Shown here: positions 10,104 to 19,956 of the stretch, in pieces
How the letters are laid out: each line of letters opens with the position of its first letter
Position numbering within the stretch: the first letter of the stretch is position 1
Source of the DNA: Selaginella moellendorffii
Lineage: Eukaryota > Streptophyta > Lycopodiopsida > Selaginellales > Selaginellaceae
NCBI RefSeq assembly: GCF_000143415.4
Contig: NW_003314261.1
Coordinates: forward strand, 971,325 to 1,035,324
DNA length: 64,000 nt
Reading direction: 5' to 3'
Made by a program: the position numbers and the translations under genes
The notes under the pieces: generated by a model
What the model was told of the DNA's origin: nothing
What the model saw: only the letters and a program-made list of their open reading frames with translations
Database searches by the model: none

Positions 10104-10261
10104 CGGATGCGATTGACCCCACATTGTAGAGGAGAGTATTTCCGCCCTTCACGTTTCCTCGACCAAAACCCTCTCAACGACCATCGGGAGCACCATTCGC
10201 TAATATTGTAGATGGTAAAATTGACTTGTACCATTTTTTATGCTGACGCATTTCATTTCAG

Positions 10262-11124
10262 AGTCACGGCGAAGGTACTGTATCATTTTTGATCTGAACG
10301 GTGTCCTTTTCTCCCATGAGCGTGGCTCGTCCTCGAATGTCATTGCACCCTCCAAAGCCTGCAGTCGCAAGTTGGTCAAAAGAGACAGATTCACATTAAT
10401 CACACGGGAGAAACTGCGGGATCTAATAATGACTATGCGACACTTAAAACAGAGGGCCGGGTTCAATTTGCAATTGGGAGTTTGGACATCCATGATGCGC
10501 CACAATGCATTAACGTTGCTACAGATGATGCACGATCAGATGCGAGTAATATTACCATTTGACTTTCTCCTAACGCAGGAGGATTGCTTGACTATGGTCC
10601 ATGTGAGGGGTAGCAAGCCCATCTTTGTCAAGCCAGAGGCTGTAGTGATGAACCGGACTGCTAGGTCAAGTGAAATCCTCATCATCGATGACTCGCCGAT
10701 TAAAACTGCAACGAACACGCATACATATGCAGTGCACCCCATCTCTTGCAGTATGGAAACTAGGGAGAAGAAACCGTATGTTCTGGGGGACCTTGCAAAA
10801 CGGCTTGGAGCGATGGTGATAGAGAACCGGCCAGTCCAGGAGGTGGCTGCAGAAATCAACCAAATGGCAGATGGAACGGTATATCAGAAGCTATTTGATC
10901 GGACAGACACCAGTCATCATTTATGGCATGTATATTGTCTAGCCAAGCACTATCCGCATCTCCATAATCTGCTCAACCGGATGGGTTCTTTGACCACTGA
11001 ACATGAGCGTGGACGTATTAGAGAAGAGATGGCATTACTATTGGGTTTAAATCCTGATAGTGTGGAGAGTGATGAAATTCCAAGATTATTGTATAGGCGT
11101 TGGAGGCAAAAAATAATAGTCTGA
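10262..11124 (+). CDS. HAD-superfamily (FCP1/SCP-like) phosphatase domain
   Basis: The exon begins after the acceptor TTTCATTTCAG and stays open to TGA at 11122-11124. It starts RRRYCIIFDLNGVLF, which fits HAD motif I (DxxGV) in the DLNG form I recall from plant FCP1-like proteins. QLGVWTSMM fits motif II, and EILIIDDSP fits motif III with its paired aspartates. In the SCP family these carry out phosphoaspartyl-based phosphatase chemistry. The second acidic residue of the classic DxD is Asn here, so activity is uncertain. The C-terminal 100 residues are helical and unrecognised. It is joined in phase (GAT G/AG) to the exon ending at 10214 by a 47-nt intron without the palindrome, so it may be the C-terminus of the upstream gene. 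It has no internal stop. Confidence 0.6.
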
Positions 11125-11158
11125 GATGGCATGTATTTATTTAAAAATGTAACTTATT

Positions 11159-11472
11159 ATGGCATGGGGTTCCATGCCATTGTATTAATATTAAAAGACA
11201 ATTCTTTGAGAGGATTTGCATTATACTAGAAGTGTTACAGCATGTTATTGGAAGTCTACAAAGTTGTTTTATTAATAAGGGGAAAGTAAAGATTGAATGG
11301 GGACTTGGGCTCCACCTAGACTTGGAGCAATTGAGCCAATATTAAAAGGATGGAAAGAAATTAGACGACGATGACAAGGAGAAGAGAGAGGTGAAGCAGT
11401 GGCAGGGGGAGGAGAAGTGATTGAGTAGACATTTCCTTGTTTAAAATAAAATGGCATGTGCCTCAATGCAGT
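11159..11472. repeat. Two more 22-nt palindromes downstream of the phosphatase exon
   Basis: A good copy at 11159-11180 and a decayed one at 11451-11472. They are the last copies before a 30-kb stretch without any. Confidence 0.7.
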
Positions 11473-11566
11473 TGAATTTTGTTATATTTATATACTATAT
11501 AAAGGTTTGGAAACCTTATTTTACAAGTGGGATAATGACAATTCCCACTTTAACGAAATAGAGCTT
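11262..11566. mobile_element. Degenerate relative of the 42-kb MITE
   Basis: The right end (11525-11566: AAGTGGGATAATG, then TTCCCACTTTAACGAAATA) matches the reverse complement of the left end of the MITE at 41951-42236, including its inner hairpin. A poor left-end match lies near 11262 (GTTGTTTTATTAATAAGGGG). A decayed palindrome lies inside. Only the right boundary is secure. Confidence 0.45.
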
Positions 11567-12032
11567 AAGAGAAATTAATCTGAAAAGTGATGTTCCCACT
11601 AGAACATCCTAATTTCCCACCATCTAACCATGACTCAAGTTGAGGTAAACAACTTGTGTTTACATAACCATCTTCGTGCCACCACATCTAGATTTTATTT
11701 GCATTTGCCTCATGTTCTTCTTCAAAGGATGCAACTTGCCATTATTTATAGAATTCCTTAAACACTAATTAAAACTCTAGTTTGATAAGGTGGTAATATT
11801 GGTTTAGGTTTGAGTCTAGTGGAACTTATAAGTCCTTTCATGACCTTTTAAGGGTTGACCATTCCTAAAAAGTACTCAAACACCATTCCAGTTCACAAGC
11901 TTATCAATTCACTTTAGCACAATATTGGAGAGAAACTTCCAAAATACGAAATGCTCAAAGAACGAGCACGAAGCAAGCAATAAGTGAGTCTCTAAAAAAG
12001 GGACACAAGAGGACCAACACATGATATGTGGA
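11567..12032. other. No recognisable gene
   Basis: AT-rich sequence without coding signal or repeats that I can match elsewhere in the window. Confidence 0.6.
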
Positions 12033-12411
12033 GGAGTCCGAGATGGACCTGATATGGAGTCCAAGATGGAGTCCAAGATGGACCTAAGATGGAGTCTGAG
12101 ATGGACCCAAGATGGACCTAAGATGGAGTCTGAGATGGACCCAAGATGGAGTTCAAGATGGAGTTCAAGATGGACCCAAGATGGAGTCCAAGATGGACTG
12201 ACGTGGAGTTCAAGATGGAGTTTCAGATAGACCCGAGATGGAGTCCGAAGTGGTGTCTGAGATGGACCTGAGATGGAGTCCAAGATGGACCCGAGATGGA
12301 GTCTAAGATGGAGTCCGAGATAGACCCCCGAAATGGAGTCTGAGATGGAGTCCGAGATAGAGTCCGAGATGGAGTTTGAGATGGACCCGAGATGGAGTCT
12401 AAGATGGATAT
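12033..12411 (+). repeat. 12-bp minisatellite, about 30 units
   Basis: The core unit GATGGAGTCCGA and its variants (GGACCT, GGACCC, GAGTCT, GAGTTC) repeat in register. The period of 12 leaves long open frames; on the minus strand they read as Ser/Ile/Asp and Leu/His-rich dipeptide strings, which are not a gene. The same core occurs in the opposite orientation at 24.9-25.2 kb. Confidence 0.85.
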
Positions 12412-12559
12412 CCAAAAGTATAGTAGGGAGAGTGTGGAGGTTGCCCAGTGGAGCTAGTTTGGCCAAGAAAGGCTAGTGTGACCCAGAAAGGCTATGCCCA
12501 CGTGTTGGATGATGATATATTTACTGAGGAGTCTAAAGTCAGATGTAAGCAACCAAAGG

Positions 12560-12760
12560 GAACGACTCGAGAGACGATCCATGGGGTTCAAATATAGAGG
12601 GAAAGGGCCCATGAACAAGAGTGCACCCCCTTTTCCAATCGGTTAAGGGTCTTGGGATAGTTGGAGTTAAGCGTCCTTGGGTTTGAATAGTACTAGGCTG
12701 GGTGACCTCCCGGGAAGTCCAAACTTAGGAGCTTACACTAGAGTGAATATAGACAGACAA
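12560..12760 (+). repeat. 5S-rRNA-derived repeat (Cassandra TRIM or SINE3-like)
   Basis: Positions 12665-12720 match the 3' half of plant 5S rRNA: GTTAAGCGTCCTTGGG (box A region), TAGTACTAGGCTGGGTGACC and TCCCGGGAAGTCC (box C region). The 5' half of 5S is not recognisable, so this is not a 5S gene. Plants carry 5S-derived promoter sequence in Cassandra TRIM LTRs and animals in SINE3; which applies here is undecided. The upstream piece AACGACTCGAGAGACGATCC also occurs, decayed, near 22.9 kb next to a second 5S-like piece. Confidence 0.6.
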
Positions 12761-14929
12761 ATGGGGTGGTTTGGTGAAGTGTTCAAAAGTCAACTTTAGT
12801 TCCCCTGGGAGATCGAATGGTCGATGCTCCCAGTCCAAACATAGGTGGCACTACCTACTTGGATAGTTGGTGTGGCTCAACAAAACCTCACTCTAGCCCC
12901 ATGGCTAGAGCACCCAAAGGTGGAAGGTGGGGAGAGTACCCATGATGTTTACATAGGGCCACGAAAAGTCCTAGATTATGGAAAAGAAGAGGGGTAGTCC
13001 TCTAATGTAGTGACCAAAGATACGATCACATAGTGAGGAAGTCCCAAAGGATAGTGGGACTTAGTGGTCGGGCTGGTGGGCCTTGACCCAATGGCAGTGT
13101 TGGTGAATATGACCATGGAAAGAAAGGGACTTGGTGGGGACTGAAAAAAGGATATTAGGGAAGGTTGTTCTTCATGTTTGTAAGCATCCTAAAGATGCTA
13201 AAGAGTGGATTTGAGATGATCACTCATGGATAGCCAACTTAGTTTTTGAGAGATGGGACTGTGATGCAAATGGTGTTGGACCACTAGTGTGGCAAAGATG
13301 AATGGACATAGCCTTAGTGTAATGAGCTGATATGTCAGTGGTACCATTGGGTGTCGGTCATGGGATCGGACATGTAGAGCACTTGGACCAAGTGCAAAGG
13401 TTGAGTGGCATAAATGCCATTCTCAAAGGTAGCAAGCCCTAAGTCTGGAATAAAACTTATGGAGGTTATGAGTAAGAATCCTTCAAATGGTCAAAGGTGT
13501 GGTTAAGTGACTAAAGTAGAATGGAAAATTTAGCGCTTACAATCTGTTTGAGAGACAAGATCTACACTAGAGGTGGGGTCCATTGTAGACATCTTGGAAC
13601 GATGGGGTGCTTTTACTTATTGACAACTTGGTCTAGAAATAATTTTTGTGGATGAACTCATATAGACAAGTTTGTTTTAGTTCAAGAATGAAGTCAACTT
13701 TTTATCACAACTTCCCTTCTCAAGATTCACACATCCAAGATTTTATCTTAAACAATATAATATGAACAAAAGATATTATTGTAACATATAAAATACAACA
13801 GACATATCTCCTTAAGTTAGTAACAAGTTATACATGCCATAGTAAGTCCTGCAAGTTAGCCTTGTTTAGTTAAGTCTTTTGCTAATACAGATTGAGTAAT
13901 GTGATTGCGATAAAATCCTTAAAGATGGTCTTTTGAATATACTTTGGAGTTTGTAGATGAGTTTTTCACAACCTTTTTCTACACAACATTTTTAAAATGG
14001 TTGAAAGAACTCCTTTATATCCCTTCTTGCATTGGATATACATATATGCTAATATGCATTATAGCTTTTTTAGCCATTCTATCCCGAGGAAAAAAGTAGT
14101 ACATTTTGGCCTTGTAGATAGCATAACATATAGGAGCATTTTTGCATAATCGACACTTAAATATAACAGCAATGGTATCATGGGTAGAAAGATTGTTGCA
14201 AACCCTTAAAAATTATGGAATTTCTACAATAATCTCAATTGCATACTTCATCCACACAATCCAAATACCTACTATAGTGAACTATACATATTGTGCCTTT
14301 GAAATGTTAGAAGTGTGTAATCTTGATTTTACACTAGTTGTGGATATCCTACTCCTTTTTTGTTTGGAACTAATATTGTTGATAAAATCTGGTAGCTTGA
14401 AAAAGATGTTGCCATTGTAGTGGGATGGAAGCTCACTCACGAGCCTATATAGAAACAAGTGCATATCAATTGAAAAGCGGGAAAGCTGGAAAATATTGCT
14501 AACAACTTTGAATATTTTTTAAGATGGAGTAACAACGTTAATCCCGGTGTGTGGGATTATAAGATGAGCATACCTGGATTGAGAAACCACTCCCTAGGCT
14601 ATTGGGTAGGTTCATCTCTAAGAATACTTGCTAAGGCATGATAGAAAGTGCAAAGCTATCCTCTTAATCTGGAGGAGAATGACCAAAAAAAAGATGTGAA
14701 GCCAAAAGCAAGTAGTAAGAGGATAGAACCAAACCATAGAAATCAAAAGGCATAACCAAGGATGGTTATGCTAGTTGGGAGTGGAAAATCAAGTGGGGGC
14801 TCGAGGGTGTTGTTGCTAGCAACCGTGATGCCATGGAGAGTTTAAAGTATGGAATTGTCCATACTAGACCATATGGCAATTAGAAAGCTTGCTTAGAAAG
14901 AATTTAGAAAATGTATAGCAACTTTGAAT
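12761..14929. other. No recognisable gene; decayed repeat DNA
   Basis: Positions 12.76-13.65 kb are G-rich on the plus strand and contain no convincing frame; this may be the body of the 5S-related element. Positions 13.65-14.9 kb are AT-rich with scattered short frames (for example 14142-14420) that I cannot assign. Part of it may be the 5' end of the LINE that follows. Confidence 0.5.
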
Positions 14930-15850
14930 GGCACCTCATAAAGCTTTCAAAATTTTCAAAAAGCCTATAAAACCCATCCTTCTTAACAACACCAAGATTT
15001 GGGTGAACTACCTTAGACAGCTCTACACTTAGCAGATAAGAGACTTAATCACTTCCCAATCACAAGCCCCAATCCAATTCAATGAAGATAATAGTCTTGC
15101 TACTATTGATCGCCTTCACAAATGAAAAGCCTTAAATGCCTAGGGTCTCATAGATGAATTACTCCAAGTATATGACAAGGAGTTCCTTGCATACATATTC
15201 CACCCAATCTTTGAACCATCAGTAAATGAAGGTTTTCCTAGGGTATAAACAATGAATTGTGTGGTTCCTATCTACAAATTTGGAGATCCCATGATCCCAA
15301 AAAATTACTAAACTATTACGGTGAGCTCTATCTTCTCCAAGTTATTTACAACCATTTTAGAGGGTCATCGAGTCTCTTGGAGTGAGACTAACTCCAAATG
15401 AGCTACTGTAGATCATCTATGCTATAAATTGTGTATACAATGATATACCAATTGTTTTGTTGCTTTGTGGACTTTTGCAAAGCATTTGACATAGTCCCAC
15501 AAAAGGAATTATTTCAATGACTTTGGGAGTTAAATATTACACTAGAGCTTGTATATGCTATTCAACAGCTCTATGCAACAACTTTTGTAGAATATCCAAG
15601 AAGTCACAAATGGAATGCACAATAGGTGTCCAAGCAAGGGTGTCCTTATCCCCCATGTTATTTGGATTGTATATTGATGCATTAGAAACACTTCTTCACA
15701 ATGAAGATCTTTTTGACATTCTCATAGCTAATCTCTACTTATACCTCCTCCTATATGCAGATGATTTGCTCTTGTTTTCCACAACTTAACAAAGCCTCTA
15801 ATGCTAGTTAGACTTGCTCATGACCTTCTATTGCACTACTAGTTTATCTA
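14930..15850 (+). mobile_element. Decayed non-LTR retrotransposon (LINE) reverse transcriptase
   Basis: Read across several frames, the plus strand gives the usual LINE RT blocks in order: FGDPMIPKNY (near 15280), ITVSSIFSKLF, a FCKAFD-type block (near 15470), LFGLYIDALE (near 15660) and LLYADDLLLFS, the YADD catalytic box (near 15750). Stops and frameshifts are frequent, so it cannot encode an active enzyme. No poly-A tail or target duplication could be placed. Confidence 0.7.
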
Positions 15851-15899
15851 TGAATTTTATAAGATATAAGTCATGGTATTTAGCCATCCGCAACCAAGA

Positions 15900-16650
15900 T
15901 CCATTTGATGAGTTTGTCAATACAAAACACCATTATATGTTCTTTCTTCATTAGGATTCTTTGTCATATCTTAAATATATAAACTTGCCACCCTTTAAAT
16001 GTGTAAAGGTGTCTTTTGAAAAAACCTTTATGTAAATATTGGTGATAAAGGAGTTAAAGTCAGGAAACTCTTTAAGCTCATCCAAGAAATCACTATATAA
16101 CTTCACAAATGAGATAAAATTCACTATCTTAGATAATCCATTAGCCATCATATTACCACCTTCATATTTATACCGAATCTTAATAGATAATTTTTGTAGG
16201 AACTTTTACCAATAAGCAAAGTGGCCTTTTGACCACTAAAATATTGGAGAGATTGATAGTTTGAATTTATATGAAAGTTTGATCTATGTTATCATTCCTT
16301 CACAATAACAATCATGTCTTATATAAATAATGTTAAAGTTGTGGTTTATATATGCCAAAGGATGCCCAACTTGAAGCAAAATGGATCCAATATATAGCAT
16401 GTCATTTATATCTATCTAAACCATAAAACACTTCTTAGAATAAAAAGAATCCTCAACACTAAAGCAACATTATTTCAATTGTTGAAAAAACATTTAACAC
16501 TTCTCATCCCAACCATGAATAGTAATATACTTTAATGTGCTTTAGAGAAAATCATTCAAGAGAATAGCTATCTCTAGGAAGTCTTTTATAAACTGTTAAA
16601 AAAATCTAGCCATACCAAGGAAATTACAAAGATTATACATTATTGAAAGC
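15900..16650 (-). mobile_element. Ty3/gypsy fragment (RNase H end)
   Basis: On the minus strand around 16230-16130 the peptides HFAYW-KFLQK, IRYKYEGGN and MANGLSKI follow the order of the gypsy RNase H tail (the usual RWxEFLQEF, YxPGxxNxxADALSR). A spacer follows down to about 15950. Heavily mutated, with no LTR found. Confidence 0.5.
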
Positions 16651-17727
16651 ATAAATCAGTCAATTATGATCTCACACTATATAATCAAATCAAATGTTTT
16701 AGATATTTAATATCCTCTAAAACAAATTAACTTCAAATAGAACTTGTTGTCTGTCAAAAGTTCCAAAACTCACATCTCATATTCCTCCATAAAGCTACTA
16801 AAATATCATCAAAACAATCAATTGCAAACTTCTCTAAGTAAAGTTATAAAACTTGATTTATCAACTTCTAAAATTTATAAAAATATTTGTCAAACCAAAT
16901 TGGCATCACTAAAAACTTATAATTACCCATACTTGCCTTGGTGGTCATCATTGTATATTCCTCATCCACTCAAGTCAGCCCTTAGAACATTGAATACTCT
17001 TAGAATATTCATGTGATTTATGGTCTAATTAAATTGGAAAAGCACGCTATTTGTCTGTGGAGGTAATAAAAAAGTAAAACTACAAATATTTCTTCATTTT
17101 ACTCCTCCCCAATGTGGTGAGTCACTTCTCAAGCATGCCATCTGGAAGGCAGAGAAGAAATGTTATGAAGAAAGTATAACATTTCTGTCTACATTTTAAT
17201 TGGTAGTTTTTTCCTACGGAGCTGAAGTGATTGTTTCAAATCCAAATGCAACCTCCAATGTGGATCTTGTCAAGTTATGGAGTTGTAGGTGATAAAATTT
17301 CTTTCCTCTTGGTGGCTCATTTAACGTTTGTCACTCTTTTCATGTGAAATTTGCATGACCTGATCTGATCAACACCATAAAACAAAGCTATGGACTCTGC
17401 TCTTGCAAAAGGAATCATGAGATTGCAAGCTTGATTCACAGGTTAGTTTTCTAAGAAGCAAACTGCCTCTGTGGCAGCAGCATTCCAGGTGGGAGAAAGC
17501 TCTTTTCCATCCAGCTTATGTGATTGCGTTCCAGGGAGTGTGGTCGCCCAAAAGCGGGGGAATGTGGATCTCCTCGAAGAAGGTAGAATCAACCTCTTTG
17601 AATCTGCGGAAGAGAATGCTGACCATCTACAACTCACTATTGGGAGTCCCAGTTTGTCTCAAAGCCCACCCGAAAACTTTGCGATCCTCTTGACTTGTAA
17701 CCAATGAGTTTTAAAAGAAGTTTCAGA
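16651..17727. other. No recognisable gene
   Basis: Small open frames exist at 16744-17016 and 17471-17707, but I recognise no motif. The second overlaps the likely 3' UTR of the DDAH-like gene, whose stop codon lies at 17728. Confidence 0.5.
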
Positions 17728-18852
17728 TCAGTCAATGACAATGGAGAGGCATGTCAAACCTCCATCACCTTTGTGGAACTCTGAAATGTTGGCTGGAATG
17801 ACGCGCTCGGCAGAGTTTGCGTACAACTCGGCCAGATCGCTTCCGCAAGGATAAGCAGACGGATAGACAAGCGTGTTTCCCACCCAAAGGAGATTTGCCG
17901 CACCTTGGTGTGGAGTAAAGACGCAGTCGCACGAATCCATGGAAGCCTTTCGGATCAGCTCGAGCATCTGTTTGGCGTGGAAGGTCTCCTCGGCCAGAAA
18001 AGAGTTCCGGCCAAGCGGAGACAAGACTGCAAGCCAGCAAAGCAGCAAGAGACTTTAGAAAACAGAAAGAATACCAGTACCTGATTTTAAGTGCAAGGTT
18101 TCAGCAACGTCGATTGGAACAACAGGTATTGGAGAGAAGGCCCGTGCCAGTGCCTCGATTCCTCTCGAGTTTGTCCTCCTAATCAAGGAGATGTAAAAGA
18201 GTGAGTACTGAGTTCACCTATAGAGAGGTGCCTTACATGCTCTTTCCAACAAAGAGGGTGTTTTGGACGTAGAGAACATCGCCACCATCAATGGTACCGG
18301 GAGGCTCGACGTTGTGAATCTCGAATCCAAGATTTCTAAGCTCTGCCTCCACTGCTTCGACTTCTCCACGCCTCAAACTTGCTCCCTGTTATTGTGAGTT
18401 CACTGACTATCTGTGATAGATACGATAGATAACTCACAGGACGAGTGATGAGAGCTTTGGATCCAATCACGACCGCGGTGTCCTCGATGAAAGGGCAGTC
18501 GGGGAATTCGTCCATCGGTGAGAGCTCCACGACGTGATCGACGAGCTCTGGACTGGAAAACACGAAATGTGAGAAAATGGAAGCTCGATCGAGAAAGAAA
18601 ACGAGGGACAAGAGAACCTCTCAGGATGTTCACGTAATCCGAATGCTGCTTTCTCGCGAGCTCCACATCGATCGCCGCCTCAGACTTCTCCATTGTAATG
18701 CAGCTGGAGAAAGTGTGTGGAACTCCACGGACGAGCGCCAGGCGTGGCTTGCTAGAGTTCGTTGGCACCGCACCAGCTGCTGGACAGGAATGAGCTGCTG
18801 GAAGCGAGATAATCGAGAATACCTGACGCCACGCATCTGGCAGGGCAAACAT
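17728..18852 (-). CDS. Dimethylarginine dimethylaminohydrolase (DDAH)-like hydrolase
   Basis: Five exons join in phase into 296 codons plus stop: 18852-18618, 18547-18438, 18385-18237, 18178-18081 and 18026-17728. All introns are GT-AG and 52-70 nt. Family blocks in order: RLALVRGVPHTFSSCI, DEFPDCPFIEDTAVV (residues 91-105), TIDGGDVL, LFVGKS, ETLHLKS (His194) and GGLTCLSI (Cys290). In DDAH a Cys-His-acid set hydrolyses methylated arginine to citrulline and dimethylamine; Cys290, His194 and the acidic residues at 100-101 fit it. The first 36 or so residues exceed the usual DDAH start and could be a targeting sequence or a misplaced start; the ATG near 18870 is an alternative. The substrate in plants is not shown by sequence, and other guanidino-modifying relatives share the fold. 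Confidence 0.8.
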
Positions 18853-19092
18853 CGAGCGCGCGCGCCATAGCTTCCCCTAGAACCCTAAAAATTTCCTCTA
18901 GAACCCTAAAAGTATGAATTTGGGGGAAAATAGAATCTTTGCGAAATATTTCCTGTGATCCAATCGAGCGCGAATGAATCGAGCACGAATCGATCAACGC
19001 GATAGCTGAGATTTTAGAAACCATCTCTCATTACACAAATTACACGGTGTTCTTGGATCTTCTTCTTTCGCGCAGCTGTCTGTGATCCTCGT
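18853..19092. other. Spacer between psaF 3' end and DDAH-like gene
   Basis: It probably holds the promoter and 5' UTR of the DDAH-like gene and the 3' UTR of psaF. On the minus strand TTAGGGTTCTAG occurs twice (about 18875-18912); the TTAGGGTT core resembles a plant telo-box, which is common in 5' regions. No role is proven. Confidence 0.4.
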
Positions 19093-19848
19093 CTACCTGG
19101 GAGAGACGGTGATGTTGCCAGCGTCCACCACTAGCTTCCCATTCCTGAATTCGCTCACGGCAGCCAGCGGCCACACAAATCCCTTCCATATCAAGCTCGT
19201 CGCCAGCGGCACATCGATGATGATCTCCTTTTGCGTGGGCTTGGCCTCAGTGCTGACAGCGATCAAGTAGCTCCGCCCAACCCATCCAATCCATCCCGCG
19301 ATGTAGAGGAAGATGAGCCCCGGATAGACGAACTCGCCCAGGTGCTGCTGATCGCCATCGACGATGAGATGGGGCAATCCATCCGCGCCACACAAGAGCC
19401 CAGCATCGCCATAGAACTTGAATCGCCGCTTGGTCTTCTCGATCGTGGCATTGATCGCCAGCGCCGGCGCGCTATCGTCGGCGTAGAGCTTGAGCCGCGA
19501 CTGGAGCTTCTTGATCTCCTTCTTCTCGCGCTTAGCAAAGGCCGCGGAATCCTTGCACTTGGTGAGGCCGGCTACATCCGCTGCTGCCTCGGGCGGCGCC
19601 GCCACGATTGGAGCGCTGCCGATGATCGCCGCCGCCGCCAGCGCAGCCGCCATTCTACCAGCATTGGATCTGGCCGCCTGCTGCTCACCCGAGGTGGAGG
19701 AAGCTTGGACGAGGAGAGACTTGGATCTCTTGGCGCTGCCGCTGCTGCCTCGAGGGGGCAATGCCAAACCCGAGAATGTGGAGCGCGAGGAGACATCCAT
19801 GGCGGGGTTCTTCAAGCTGGAGAGGGCGACGGACGATGCTGCAGCCAT
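19093..19848 (-). CDS. psaF: Photosystem I subunit III (plastocyanin-docking protein)
   Basis: One uninterrupted frame of 251 codons. The start chosen is MAAASS at 19848, at the head of a Ser/Arg-rich chloroplast transit peptide; an upstream in-frame ATG at 19956 gives an unlikely leader. Residues 66-90 (Ala-rich, ending APPEAAA) form a thylakoid-lumen signal, and the mature protein starts at D91 (DVAGLTKC). [14 protein letters not shown] and IEKTKRRF form the basic helix pair that docks plastocyanin in PsaF. Cys99 and Cys153 match the conserved lumenal pair. [18 protein letters not shown] (about 179-196) is the membrane span. The mature length of 161 is slightly above the usual 154 or so, through a short C-terminal tail (ITVSPR). 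It acts in thylakoids as a core subunit of photosystem I. Confidence 0.97.
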   Translation of the reverse strand: MAAASSVALSSLKNPAMDVSSRSTFSGLALPPRGSSGSAKRSKSLLVQASSTSGEQQAARSNAGRMAAALAAAAIIGSAPIVAAPPEAAADVAGLTKCKDSAAFAKREKKEIKKLQSRLKLYADDSAPALAINATIEKTKRRFKFYGDAGLLCGADGLPHLIVDGDQQHLGEFVYPGLIFLYIAGWIGWVGRSYLIAVSTEAKPTQKEIIIDVPLATSLIWKGFVWPLAAVSEFRNGKLVVDAGNITVSPR

Positions 19849-19956
19849 GGTAGATGGATGTTGGTGGAGAAGAGCCCCAGAAACAGAGCAAGGAGATAGG
19901 ATGATGGATGAATGGTAATCTTTGCTGCTACACGTGGCTGTGCTTGAGTGGAGCAC

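Larger units (their letters stand above)
8340..10214 (+). pseudogene. Middle exons: Lys-rich, acidic and Pro/Ala-rich regions
   Basis: A chain of small exons: 8340-8438, 8477-8566, 8616-8759, 8807-9357, 9416-9429 (a 14-nt microexon), 9475-9582 and 9630-10214. The introns are 38-58 nt and every one interrupts a codon after its first base (G/GT). The protein is low complexity: Lys/Ser-rich, then an Asp/Glu-rich stretch (about 9130-9300, including a run of eight Asp), then imperfect repeats around APLxPxxAAP (9780-10110). TGA at 8684, TAG at 9833 and TAG at 10127 interrupt it. The frame cannot be carried across 8807-8844 without a one-base shift or a further intron. It links the ParB-like part to the phosphatase part, and one long gene is my preferred reading. 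Confidence 0.4.

Noticed and set aside
5786-10214. Alternative genetic code (TAR as Gln) as the main explanation for the in-frame stops
   Set aside because: Nearby gypsy A shows the same deamination-type changes, a frame problem exists at 8807-8844, and the DUF7869-like gene has no TAR codon; kept only as an alternative.
1081-11472. CRISPR-like array, because of many short palindromic repeats
   Set aside because: Spacing is irregular, copies sit in introns and intergenic DNA of a plant nuclear sequence, and no cas genes are present.
11909-12466. 185-codon minus-strand frame rich in Ser, Ile and Leu-His repeats
   Set aside because: Product of the 12-bp minisatellite, whose period keeps frames open.
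12665-12720. Functional 5S rRNA gene
   Set aside because: Only the 3' half with the promoter boxes is recognisable; the 5' half and a terminator T-run in the right place are absent.
19231-19918. Plus-strand frames of 222 and 142 codons opposite psaF
   Set aside because: GC-rich antisense shadows of psaF; psaF itself is unmistakable on the minus strand.
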